NCBI GenBank assembly: GCA_964472315.1 | Contig: CAYYJS010000003.1 | Span: forward strand, 52,504-116,503 | Source of the DNA: CAYYJS01 sp964472315 | GTDB taxonomy: Bacteria; Verrucomicrobiota; Kiritimatiellia; UBA8416 | Direction of reading: 5' to 3' | Length of the DNA stretch: 64,000 nt | Shown here: positions 1-7,424 of the stretch, piece after piece | Layout: each line of letters opens with the position of its first letter | Numbering within the stretch: the first letter of the stretch is position 1 | Notes under the pieces: generated by a model | Database searches by the model: none | Told to the model about the DNA's origin: nothing | The model's input: the letters and a program-made list of their open reading frames with translations, nothing else | Translations under genes and position numbers: made by a program

Positions 1-1
1 C

Positions 2-571
2 GACATCGAGTTCGCGATGGAGTGTCTCGCCGCCGATCGGTACGAAGTGAGCGCGCGGGCGGTGGCCGCGTGTTCCGTGGAGCGGGACGGCGAGCCGACG
101 GCGGTGTACCGGGCGCTGAACGATGTGGTGGTTTCGAACGGCGCGTCGACGCGCGTTGCCACGCTCCATGTGATCATCGACGGAAAGCTGTTGACCTCGT
201 ATGTCTGTGACGGACTGATCGTCAGCACGCCGACCGGCAGCACGGGGCATTCGCTTTCGGCGGGCGGGCCGATTGTCACGCCGACGGCACCGGTATTCGT
301 CCTCAGCGTGATCTGTCCGCACACGCTGAGTTCACGGCCGCTGGTGATCCCCGATACCGCCGAACTCCGCGTCGGATGCGCGGGAAGCGTTTCCGCGTTG
401 TCGATGGCGGTGGACGGTCAGGTTGGGCAGCCGCTCGATCAAACCGATACGGTGGTGGTGCGTCGCAGTCCGGCGGACGTGCAGTTCATCCATCTGCCGG
501 GCTACGACTACTTCGCCGTACTGCGGCAGAAGCTGGGGTGGAGCGGGTCGAGCATCGGGCGGCGCGGATAG
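2..571 (+). CDS. nadK: NAD kinase, C-terminal part (5' end outside window)
   Basis: ATP-dependent phosphorylation of NAD to NADP. The reading frame is open from the first bases of the window, so this is the last 189 or so residues; the GGDGT motif would lie upstream. Visible family hallmarks are the NDVVVSNG stretch, the TPTGSTGHSLSAGGPIV segment (the conserved TPTGSTAYxxSAGGPI block of NAD kinases) and the PHTLSSRPLVIPD block. The protein ends in a short basic tail. It is followed by about 140 bases without a gene. Family assignment is secure; the start cannot be seen. Confidence 0.93.
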   Translation, partial: DIEFAMECLAADRYEVSARAVAACSVERDGEPTAVYRALNDVVVSNGASTRVATLHVIIDGKLLTSYVCDGLIVSTPTGSTGHSLSAGGPIVTPTAPVFVLSVICPHTLSSRPLVIPDTAELRVGCAGSVSALSMAVDGQVGQPLDQTDTVVVRRSPADVQFIHLPGYDYFAVLRQKLGWSGSSIGRRG

Positions 572-714
572 GGGGGCGGTGCGTCCTTGGCGAGAAGGGA
601 TCGCGCAAGCGGGGCGGTTGGCGGTTAAGAAGGCGGTCCATCCAGCCTTGCGCGAAGCGGCGGGGATGGGGTAAGGTCTGAGCCGGAACACCATTAACGG
701 AGAGGTTTTTTGCG

Positions 715-900
715 ATGACAAAACAAGCCAAGTGCTGCAAGTCGGTCGAACATTCGGGGCATCTGTGCGTGTTGGCCGGCGAGGGCAAGTTCGAAGCGAT
801 CAAAGAACTCGTAACGGCGCCGCGGTTCATCTGCTTCAACTGTGGTCGGGTGGCCGATTCGAAGAAGAATCTCTGCAATCCGATGCCTCTGGAAGGCTGA
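715..900 (+). CDS. Small cysteine-rich protein, 61 aa, possible metal-binding knuckle
   Basis: I do not recognise a named family. The protein has six cysteines (C7, C8, C18, C40, C43, C54) and two histidines (H13, H16), with a CFNCG knuckle at 40-44, so zinc or another metal is a plausible ligand. It has no signal peptide or membrane segment. A purine-rich GGAGAGG lies about ten bases before the ATG. It stands alone, convergent with the peroxiredoxin gene; the stop codon lies inside the outer arm of an inverted repeat that could end transcription on both strands. That it is a real gene is inferred from the ribosome site and the paired cysteines. Confidence 0.7.
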   Translation: MTKQAKCCKSVEHSGHLCVLAGEGKFEAIKELVTAPRFICFNCGRVADSKKNLCNPMPLEG

Positions 901-969
901 CACGGGCGGGGGGGGAGTGGAGGGGGCGACGTGACGGGGCGGGCGACGCCGCGCCCGTCACGCGTGTCA
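898..969. terminator. Nested inverted repeat between convergent genes, possible bidirectional terminator
   Basis: An outer pair of 7-base arms (TGACACG at 898-904, CGTGTCA at 963-969) encloses an inner perfect 8-base pair (GTGACGGG at 931-938, CCCGTCAC at 954-961). It sits between two convergent genes and includes the stop codon of the left one. No T-run follows, so intrinsic termination is uncertain. Confidence 0.4.
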
Positions 970-976
970 ACCGGCT

Positions 977-1564
977 TCAGCCGTGGCGGGCCATGTAGTC
1001 GGCGACGCCTTCGGCGGTCGCTTTCATGGCTTTCTGTCCCTGCTTCCAGTTGGCCGGACAGACCTCGCCGTGTTCCTCGACGAATTGCAGGGCATCGATT
1101 GTTCGGAGGGCTTCGTCGGTGCTGCGGCCAAGCGGCAGGTCATTGATCAGGGCATGGCGCACCACACCGTGCGTATCGATCAGGAAAGTGCCGCGCAGTG
1201 CGACGCTATTCCCCAGCAACACCCCGTAGGCACGGGCGATATCCTTGGAGAGGTCCGCCACCAGAGGGAATCCCACCTGCCCGATGCCGCCCTTGTCGAG
1301 GGCTGTATGACGCCAGGCATAATGCGCGTATTGTGAGTCGACCGAGATGCCGATGACCTGGGTGTTACGTTCCGTGAAGTGCTTGAGCGTTTTGTCGAAT
1401 GCCACGATCTCGGACGGGCAGACGAACGTGAAGTCAAGCGGATAGAAGAAGATGAGCACGTACTTACCGCGGTAACTCGACAGCTTCAGGTCGGCGATGC
1501 GGTTGTCGGGGTAAACGGCTTGTGCGGTGAAGTCGGGCGCTTCCTTCGTGACGAGCGATTCCAT
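977..1564 (-). CDS. 2-Cys peroxiredoxin (AhpC/Prx1 type)
   Basis: Thiol peroxidase of 195 residues that reduces hydrogen peroxide and organic hydroperoxides in the cytoplasm. The peroxidatic cysteine is C49 in FTFVCPSEI and the resolving cysteine is C169 in GEVCPANW, so this is a typical 2-Cys enzyme of normal family length. No AhpF or thioredoxin reductase is nearby. A purine-rich GGAGGA stands just before the ATG on the minus strand. The gene is transcribed away from the XRE-cupin regulator gene, from which it is separated by a 211-base region. The exact subfamily name (AhpC versus Prx/Tsa) cannot be settled by eye. Confidence 0.95.
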   Translation of the reverse strand: MESLVTKEAPDFTAQAVYPDNRIADLKLSSYRGKYVLIFFYPLDFTFVCPSEIVAFDKTLKHFTERNTQVIGISVDSQYAHYAWRHTALDKGGIGQVGFPLVADLSKDIARAYGVLLGNSVALRGTFLIDTHGVVRHALINDLPLGRSTDEALRTIDALQFVEEHGEVCPANWKQGQKAMKATAEGVADYMARHG

Positions 1565-1709
1565 TGTTCATCCTCCTTGAACGGTGTACCTGTGATCTGC
1601 TGCTGAAACCACGTGCTTCAGTCGGTGTGCAGAATGATACTTAAGCGGTAGCATTGCAACAATTAATTCGCCTGGCCGGCTTCACGTGATCCGCTGATAT
1701 TTCTTGCGT

Positions 1710-1736
1710 GATATGTTGACCTATCATATCTATACC
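1710..1736. promoter_or_regulatory. Operator-like dyad in the divergent promoter region
   Basis: The 211-base region between the peroxiredoxin and regulator genes is the most A/T-rich part of this end of the window. It holds a 6-base inverted repeat, GATATG at 1710-1715 and CATATC at 1725-1730, with a TTGACC hexamer between the arms and a TATACC hexamer directly after. This arrangement would suit autoregulation by the adjacent XRE-family protein. The spacing of the hexamers is not a standard promoter, so the site is tentative. Confidence 0.3.
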
Positions 1737-1775
1737 GCGCGAAAGCTACATTATTAGAACGAGGGAGTTGCCGGA

Positions 1776-2327
1776 GTGGCTGTGCGAGAAGCGAATGGGC
1801 TGGATGGGCTCTTTGATTTTGGCGTGTTGCGCGGCTTACGGCGACGGCAGGGACTGACGATCGCCGAAGTGTCGGAACGCTCGGGCGTGTCGCCGGCAGT
1901 GATCTCGAAACTGGAGCGCAATCAGACCCGGTCCGAGATCGATACGTTGTTCCGATTGAGTCGGGTGTTCGGTGTGCAGGTCAGCGAGTTGCTCGGCCTG
2001 GCGGAGCGTCGAACCTCGCATCGGACCGCGGAAAGCGCCCATGAATCGGATGGTTTCCGGTTCCGGCAGATCAGTTACGCCAATGTGCGTTGTTTGATCG
2101 GCGAGGCGTCCGCGGGTGGTTGGGCCTCGCGTCCCGACGTGCATGCCGACGATTTCGAGTTGTGCTGGTGCATCGAGGGCGAGGTCGTGGTGCTGCTTCC
2201 CGGCGAACGTCACTGCTTGACGGCGGGCGAGGCGTTGCAGTTTGACGCCGTGTTGCAGCATCGCTATGAAGCGGTGTCGGACTGTCGGATCGTTGTCATA
2301 CACATCACCAAACAGAAGAGGTTCTAG
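1776..2327 (+). CDS. XRE-family transcriptional regulator with C-terminal cupin domain
   Basis: DNA-binding regulator of 183 residues. Residues 17-71 form a lambda-repressor-type helix-turn-helix (LRRRQGLTIAEVSERSG then SPAVISKLERNQ). Residues 100-180 form a small beta-rich cupin that usually senses a metabolite. The start is a GTG with GAGGGAG about nine bases upstream. Proteins of this design commonly control the operon next to them, and the next gene, another cupin, starts three bases after this stop. It is therefore the likely local regulator of the oxidoreductase set that follows. The ligand is unknown. Confidence 0.88.
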   Translation: MAVREANGLDGLFDFGVLRGLRRRQGLTIAEVSERSGVSPAVISKLERNQTRSEIDTLFRLSRVFGVQVSELLGLAERRTSHRTAESAHESDGFRFRQISYANVRCLIGEASAGGWASRPDVHADDFELCWCIEGEVVVLLPGERHCLTAGEALQFDAVLQHRYEAVSDCRIVVIHITKQKRF

Positions 2328-2329
2328 GG

Positions 2330-2797
2330 ATGAATGTGGCGGACTTGGCGGGGATCGAGGGGCGCACGTATCCGGCGCGCCGGCGGACGCAGAATCTGGT
2401 GGGCGGCGCATCGCCGGTGCAGGCGACGCATTTCAGCATGGGTTACGTGACGTTGGAGCCGGATGGCGGGCAGGTGCCATGGCACAACCAGGAGCAGGAG
2501 GAAGTCTACTTCGTCGTATCCGGCATTGGCGAAATGTGCCTGGGCACGGAAGTGCGCGCGCTGACGGCCGGGCAGGCGGTCTACATTCCAAGCGGTGTGT
2601 TCCATCAGCTCAGCAACATGGGGGCGACACCGTTGACGTTCCTCTATGTGTACGGGCCCGCCGGCGCGGTGGATCATTGGAAGCAGGAACTGGCCGGCAC
2701 CTTGCCGAAGGCGGGTGTGGATGTGCCCACGCTGCCGGCCGGCGCGCGTTACCCTCAGTGCACGGCTTTACCGGCGGGCGGGCCGATCCGGATATGA
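2330..2797 (+). CDS. Cupin-domain protein
   Basis: Single-domain cupin of 155 residues. The core at about 35-115 contains PWHNQEQEEVYFVVSG and a second strand set ending in a PSGVFHQL segment, with H and E residues placed as in metal-binding cupins. It could be an isomerase, epimerase or dioxygenase acting on a small sugar or acid, or a non-catalytic binding protein. It begins two bases after the regulator's stop codon, which implies co-transcription. About 88 bases without a gene separate it from the following oxidoreductase. Substrate not predictable from sequence alone. Confidence 0.85.
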   Translation: MNVADLAGIEGRTYPARRRTQNLVGGASPVQATHFSMGYVTLEPDGGQVPWHNQEQEEVYFVVSGIGEMCLGTEVRALTAGQAVYIPSGVFHQLSNMGATPLTFLYVYGPAGAVDHWKQELAGTLPKAGVDVPTLPAGARYPQCTALPAGGPIRI

Positions 2798-2885
2798 CCG
2801 GCGTGTCGCGCGGAACATGGAAGACTGGAAACGGGGACAGACTGGACGATGTGACGGAAGCTGGCATGCGTAAAGGATGTGTGTG

Positions 2886-4061
2886 ATGGAAACAAGGCGG
2901 GTTGGCATTGTTCTGAATGGTGTGACGGGGCGGATGGGGACGAATCAGCACCTGGCGCGCAGCATTTCGGCGATTATCAAACAGGGCGGTATTCCGGTCG
3001 GACGCGATCTGACCATTATGCCGGACCCGATTCTGACCGGACGACGCGAACATGCCATCCGGGCGCTGGCCGAACAGTACGGACGCGAGACGATCGGGAA
3101 GCCGTATGCGTATACGACCGATGTCGAAGGCGCGCTGAACGGCAAGTATGGCGACTACGAGGTGTTCTTCGACGCGTCCGGTACGCTCCAGCGCGGTCAT
3201 TTCGTCGAGATGGCCGTGAGGGCCGGCAAGGCCATCTACTGTGAGAAGCCCACGGCGACGACGGTGGCGGAAGCGGTGCGTATCGCGCGGTTGGTCGAAG
3301 CGGCGGGCCTCAAGAACGGTGTCGTGCAGGACAAGCTCTGGTTGCCGGGGTTCCGCAAGCTGAAGATGCTCCAGGAGCTTGGGTTCTTCGGACGCATCCT
3401 GTCGGTGCGCGGCGAGTTCGGGTACTGGGTATTCACGGGGATGGACTGCGATCAGCCGGCGCAGCGGCCGAGTTGGAACTACCGGGCCGAGGACGGCGGC
3501 GGGATCATGATCGACATGTTCTGTCACTGGCGGTACGTCATCGACAACGTGTTCGGACCGATCCGGAAGGTGGTGGCGCACGGAAGCATCGACCTGCCCG
3601 AACGGCGCGCGGAAGACGGGAGCGCCTATCGGGCCACGGCGGACGATTCGGCGTACGCCATCTTTCTGCTTGAGGATGGCACCGTGGTGCAGTTCAACAG
3701 TTCGTGGTGCACGCGCGTACGGCGTGACGACTTGCTGACCGTACAGGTAGATGGCGAGAAGGGCTCGGCTGTGGCCGGCTTGCGGGAAGTGGTTGTGCAG
3801 AGCGCGGCCGAGACACCGAAACCGGTGTGGAACCCGGACATCGCCCAGCCGATCGACTTCTACAAGGGATGGACGCCGGTTCCGAACAACATCGCGTATG
3901 ACAACGCGTTCAAGATCCAGTGGGAGGAGTTCCTCAAACACGTGGTTCTCGACACGCCGTGGCGGTTTTCGCTCATGGAAGGCGCCAAGGGTGTGCAATT
4001 GGCCGAGTTGGGCCTGCAGTCCTGGCGTGAAGGCCGTTGGATGGATGTGCCGGCGCTGTGA
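2886..4061 (+). CDS. Gfo/Idh/MocA family NAD(P)-dependent oxidoreductase
   Basis: Dehydrogenase of 391 residues, probably acting on a sugar, inositol or sugar acid. The N-terminal Rossmann fold opens with VGIVLNGVTGRMG (residues 6-18) and the hallmark EKP triplet is at 120-122, where its lysine normally contacts nicotinamide and substrate. The C-terminal alpha/beta domain contains the GGGIMIDMFCHW block expected for the family, whose histidine is a likely catalytic residue. I chose the ATG at 2886, which has AAAGGA nine bases upstream, over an ATG at 2877 that would overlap that site. It lies between the cupin and SDR genes of the same strand. Confidence 0.9.
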   Translation: METRRVGIVLNGVTGRMGTNQHLARSISAIIKQGGIPVGRDLTIMPDPILTGRREHAIRALAEQYGRETIGKPYAYTTDVEGALNGKYGDYEVFFDASGTLQRGHFVEMAVRAGKAIYCEKPTATTVAEAVRIARLVEAAGLKNGVVQDKLWLPGFRKLKMLQELGFFGRILSVRGEFGYWVFTGMDCDQPAQRPSWNYRAEDGGGIMIDMFCHWRYVIDNVFGPIRKVVAHGSIDLPERRAEDGSAYRATADDSAYAIFLLEDGTVVQFNSSWCTRVRRDDLLTVQVDGEKGSAVAGLREVVVQSAAETPKPVWNPDIAQPIDFYKGWTPVPNNIAYDNAFKIQWEEFLKHVVLDTPWRFSLMEGAKGVQLAELGLQSWREGRWMDVPAL

Positions 4062-4163
4062 GGGAAGAGGGAGAGGTGAAGACGCGGAGACGCGGGGAGG
4101 GGGAGACGCGGGGAGGGGGCGGGAGTGTGTGAGTGTGCGAGGGAAGAGGGGAGAGAGGTTGGT
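4061..4163 (+). repeat. Purine-only intergenic repeat, first copy
   Basis: Almost every base on the plus strand here is G or A. The text is built from reiterated GACGCGGGGAG and GAGGGGG units. The same kind of text fills the next spacer (4938-5032). Several G-runs could form a quadruplex in the non-template strand. The end supplies the ribosome site of the SDR gene. It resembles the dispersed ACGCAGAG-type spacer repeats known from some environmental bacteria. Confidence 0.75.
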
Positions 4164-4937
4164 ATGTCGAAGAAAGTGGCATTGGTGACGGGGGCGGGGC
4201 GTGGGATCGGGTTGGCGATCGCGAAGGCGCTGGGCGCGGAGCAGCACGATATCGTCGTTGTGGATATCCATGCGCCGGAGGCTGTCGCGGGGGCCATGGA
4301 TGAACTGCGGGCGTTGGGTGCGGAGGTGCTGTATTGCCGCGCCGATGTGAGCGATGCCGGTGCGCGCAAGCGGATGCTCGACGACGTGCGCAGTCGCTTC
4401 GGGCGCCTGGATGTGCTCGTGAACAACGCCGGCGTGGCGCCGAAGGTGCGTGCGGACATTCTGGACGCGACCGAGGAAAGCTACGAGTGGGTGATGAAGA
4501 TCAACCTGCAGGGCCCATATTTTCTGACGCAGGCTGTCGCGAACTGGATGATCGAACAGCGGAAGGCCGATGCTGGTTTCGCCGGGTGCATCGTCAATAT
4601 CTCGTCGACATCGGCGGAGGTCGCTTCGATATCGCGCGGCGAGTACTGCATTTCCAAGGCCGGCGTCAGCATGGCCACGATGTTGTGGGCCGCGCGGTTG
4701 GGCGAGTTCGACATTCCGGTGTACGAGATCCGTCCCGGTGTGATCATGACGGACATGACCGCGGTGGTGAAAGGCAAGTACGACAAACTGATCGGCGAAG
4801 GTCTGTGCGTGCAGTCGCGATGGGGCTACCCCGAAGACATCGGCAAGGCCGTGGCCATGATGGCGCGCGGCGATTTGCCCTATTCGTCAGGTCAGGTGAT
4901 CCGCGTGGATGGCGGGATGACGTTGAAGCGGCTGTAG
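4164..4937 (+). CDS. Short-chain dehydrogenase/reductase (classical SDR)
   Basis: NAD(P)-dependent oxidoreductase of 257 residues. The cofactor motif TGAGRGIG is at 9-16, the NNAG structural motif at 87-90, the catalytic serine in the NISSTS stretch near 148, and the Tyr-xxx-Lys pair is Y161/K165 (YCISK). The C-terminal region ends with the usual SGQVIRVDGG block. D34 at the end of the second strand favours NAD over NADP. The start at 4164 is preceded by GAGAGAGG; an in-frame upstream ATG at 4125 would add residues encoded by repeat sequence and is rejected. It probably works with the neighbouring Gfo/Idh/MocA enzyme on the same pathway. Confidence 0.92.
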   Translation: MSKKVALVTGAGRGIGLAIAKALGAEQHDIVVVDIHAPEAVAGAMDELRALGAEVLYCRADVSDAGARKRMLDDVRSRFGRLDVLVNNAGVAPKVRADILDATEESYEWVMKINLQGPYFLTQAVANWMIEQRKADAGFAGCIVNISSTSAEVASISRGEYCISKAGVSMATMLWAARLGEFDIPVYEIRPGVIMTDMTAVVKGKYDKLIGEGLCVQSRWGYPEDIGKAVAMMARGDLPYSSGQVIRVDGGMTLKRL

Positions 4938-5032
4938 GGGACGGGGAGGGGAAGACGCGGGGAGGGGAAGACGCGGAGAGGGGATGAGGGGGAGATGGGG
5001 GAAGGGGGAGAGAAGAAAGGGAGAGGGGAAGT
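4938..5032 (+). repeat. Purine-only intergenic repeat, second copy
   Basis: Same composition as the spacer at 4061-4163: nearly pure G/A on the plus strand, with GAAGACGCGGGGAGGGG units repeated. It fills the whole space between the SDR and flavoprotein genes and ends in the flavoprotein ribosome site (GAGAGGGGA). No coding capacity is evident. Confidence 0.75.
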
Positions 5033-7009
5033 ATGGAGAAGCGCGTGATGAAGAGTGTTAGTGGCGATAGGGTGGCGGGCGAGGCGCCGGCGAGGCGGGT
5101 GCATACGCTGGTGGTGGGCAGTGGGGCCGCGGGACTGAATGCGGCGGTGCAGCTCCGTGCGAACGGCGTGGAGGATGTCGTGATCGTGACGGAGGGGTTG
5201 GACAAGGGGACGTCCATCAACACCGGCAGCGACAAACAGACGTACTACAAACTGTCCATGTGCGGGGCCGACACCGACGCCCCGGCCGTGATGGCTCAGA
5301 CGTACTTCGCGGGCGGCAGCATGCACGGCGATCTGGCATTGACCGAGGCCAGCCTGTCGGCGCGCGCGTTCATCAACCTCGTCAACCTCGGTGTGCCGTT
5401 TCCGCGCGATCCGTACGGGCAGTTCATCGGGTACAAGACCGACCACGATCCCCGCCAGCGGGCGACATCGATCGGGCCGTACACCTCGCGCGAAATGTGC
5501 CGCGCGCTGATCCGACAGGTGACGCGTCTCGGCATTCCGGTCGTGGAAGGCTACACGGTCGTGCAGCTTCTGACGGTCGGTCAGGGCACCGACCGCCGCT
5601 GTTCCGGCGCCGTGGCGGTCGACGGCGAAGGGCGTCTGCAGGTGTTTGTGGCGGAGAATGTCGTGTTGGCCGTGGGGGGGCCCGGCGGGCTGTACAAGAC
5701 CAGCGTTTATCCGAACGTGCACACCGGCGCGATCGGTCTGGGGATGATGGCCGGCGCGTGTTGCCAAGGGCTTCCCGAGTCGCAGTACGGCATGGCGTCG
5801 ATCGGGTTCCGCTGGAACGTATCCGGCACGTACATGCAGGTGATCCCGCGGTTCATCAGCACGGGGCCTGACGGGGTGGGGGACGCGCGGGAGTTTCTGC
5901 GCGAGTACTTCCCGACCGTCGGCGACATGAATTCGCAGGTCTTCCTGAAGGGGTACCAATGGCCGTTCGACTCGCGCAAGGTCATTGGCGGTTCCTCGAT
6001 CGTCGACATTCTCGTCTACATCGAGACGGTATTGCGGGGGCGTCGCGTGTTTCTCGACTTCCGCGCCAATCCCGAGGGGTTCACGCTGGAGACGCTCAGC
6101 GCCGAAGCGCACGAGTACCTGGCGAAGTCACAGGCGCTGCTCGAAACGCCGATCGCGCGTCTCCAGAAAATGAATCCGGGGGCGATCGAGTTGTACCGGG
6201 ACCACGGTATCGACATCCGGAAGGCGCCGCTCGAGATCGCTGTGTGCGCTCAGCACAACAACGGCGGCCTGGCGGGGAATTTGTGGTGGGAATCCACGAA
6301 CCTGCGCCACTTGTTCCCGGTGGGCGAGGTCAACGGCTCGCACGGCGTCTACCGACCGGGCGGGTCGGCGTTGAACTCCGGACAAGTGGGTGCGTTCCGC
6401 GCGGCGGAGTATATCGCGAACCGCTACACGGCCTGGACGGTCGATGTCGCGCAAGCCGAGCGTGTGGCGGCGGAGGCGGTTGTCTCGCTGCGCGCCTGGA
6501 TGGGCAAGGCGCGCGCGTCGTCGAAGCCGTGGCAGGCGGAGCGGGACGAGTTACAGACGCGCATGTCGCGTGCCGGGGCGCACATCCGCAAGCCCGATGC
6601 GGTGCGTGCGGCCGTGGCCGAGGCGTGGGCGCAGGTCGAGCGGCTGGAGCGGGATGCCTGCGGCGGGCCGGGCGTGGCGGATGTCGTCGAATCCTTGCGC
6701 AACCGCCAGCTCTGCTTCGCGCACGCGGTCTACCTGGAGGCAGTCCAGTTCGCCCTCGACAGCGGCGTCGGCAGTCGCGGGTCCGCGATCGTCCTGGATC
6801 CGGGCGGGAAGCCGGTGCATGACAAACTGGGCGGGTGGGCCATCGCTCCGGAGAACGAGTCGTTCCGGGAGCACGTGCAGGAAACGGTTGCCGACGGTCC
6901 GCGCCGTGTGCGCAGCCAATGGGTTGGACGCCGGCCGCTGCCGGAATCCGACATGTGGTTCGAGACGGCCTGGGCGCGGTTCCGTTCGGGCGCCGTGTAC
7001 GATGTCTAG
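5033..7009 (+). CDS. FAD-dependent oxidoreductase of the fumarate reductase/succinate dehydrogenase flavoprotein family
   Basis: Flavoprotein of 658 residues. The dinucleotide-binding motif VVGSGAAGLNAA lies near residue 27, followed by GTSINTGSDKQTYY, which matches the FAD-contacting region of SdhA, FrdA and L-aspartate oxidase. A second FAD block, HLFPVGEVNGSHG then PGGSALNSGQVGAFRAAEY, is near 430-465. The C-terminal 190 residues form the helical domain of the family. No iron-sulfur or membrane-anchor subunit is next to it, so it is not a respiratory complex II; an oxidase or dehydrogenase role on a small acid or sugar is more likely. It ends the five-gene set begun by the XRE-cupin regulator. 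Confidence 0.85.
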   Translation: MEKRVMKSVSGDRVAGEAPARRVHTLVVGSGAAGLNAAVQLRANGVEDVVIVTEGLDKGTSINTGSDKQTYYKLSMCGADTDAPAVMAQTYFAGGSMHGDLALTEASLSARAFINLVNLGVPFPRDPYGQFIGYKTDHDPRQRATSIGPYTSREMCRALIRQVTRLGIPVVEGYTVVQLLTVGQGTDRRCSGAVAVDGEGRLQVFVAENVVLAVGGPGGLYKTSVYPNVHTGAIGLGMMAGACCQGLPESQYGMASIGFRWNVSGTYMQVIPRFISTGPDGVGDAREFLREYFPTVGDMNSQVFLKGYQWPFDSRKVIGGSSIVDILVYIETVLRGRRVFLDFRANPEGFTLETLSAEAHEYLAKSQALLETPIARLQKMNPGAIELYRDHGIDIRKAPLEIAVCAQHNNGGLAGNLWWESTNLRHLFPVGEVNGSHGVYRPGGSALNSGQVGAFRAAEYIANRYTAWTVDVAQAERVAAEAVVSLRAWMGKARASSKPWQAERDELQTRMSRAGAHIRKPDAVRAAVAEAWAQVERLERDACGGPGVADVVESLRNRQLCFAHAVYLEAVQFALDSGVGSRGSAIVLDPGGKPVHDKLGGWAIAPENESFREHVQETVADGPRRVRSQWVGRRPLPESDMWFETAWARFRSGAVYDV

Positions 7010-7032
7010 CGGCACTTTCTTTTGTCACGGAC

Positions 7033-7061
7033 TTGACACCGGGGGAGCGCCTTTCTAAGGT
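7033..7061 (+). promoter_or_regulatory. Putative sigma70-type promoter for tRNA-Ala
   Basis: A perfect -35 hexamer TTGACA at 7033-7038 is followed after 17 bases by TAAGGT at 7056-7061. Initiation would fall about 28 bases before the tRNA gene. The -10 match is only partial. Confidence 0.5.
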
Positions 7062-7095
7062 ACGCGAACCTTTAGCTGCATCGTGAGCTGTTGCC

Positions 7096-7171
<76 letters not shown>

Positions 7172-7234
7172 ACAGACCACGATGCATTCAGTCTCGGTAC
7201 AGCGTGGCGCTACGTGCCCGCTGTCCCCGGACAC

Positions 7235-7321
7235 GCTGAAGCGTGGACTACGAACGGGGAGGGGATCGGTAGACGAGAGCGGGCGACGAGTAGGGATTCC
7301 CAATCGTGGTCCGCTCTCGTC
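7235..7321. repeat. Dispersed repeat, copy A, ending in an 11-base inverted repeat
   Basis: The left part (7235-7281) is shared with copy B at 14725, including GCTGAAGCGTGGAC and GGGGATCGGT. The right part (7265-7307) is shared with copy C at 63709. Perfect 11-base arms GACGAGAGCGG (7272-7282) and CCGCTCTCGTC (7311-7321) form a hairpin. The rest of the region between tRNA-Ala and the kinase gene (7172-7424) shows nothing else. Confidence 0.65.
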
Positions 7322-7424
7322 GCCTGTCTGCGTGCGGCACGCACAGGCAGGCCGTTCTCGTCCACCGTATTCCCCGTCATGCCGCGTCACTTGGGCATTG
7401 GATTCGAGTGTTGCTGCTGCGCAT

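Noticed and set aside
2877..2885. Earlier start codon for the Gfo/Idh/MocA gene
   Set aside because: The ATG at 2877 overlaps the AAAGGA ribosome site that fits the ATG at 2886.
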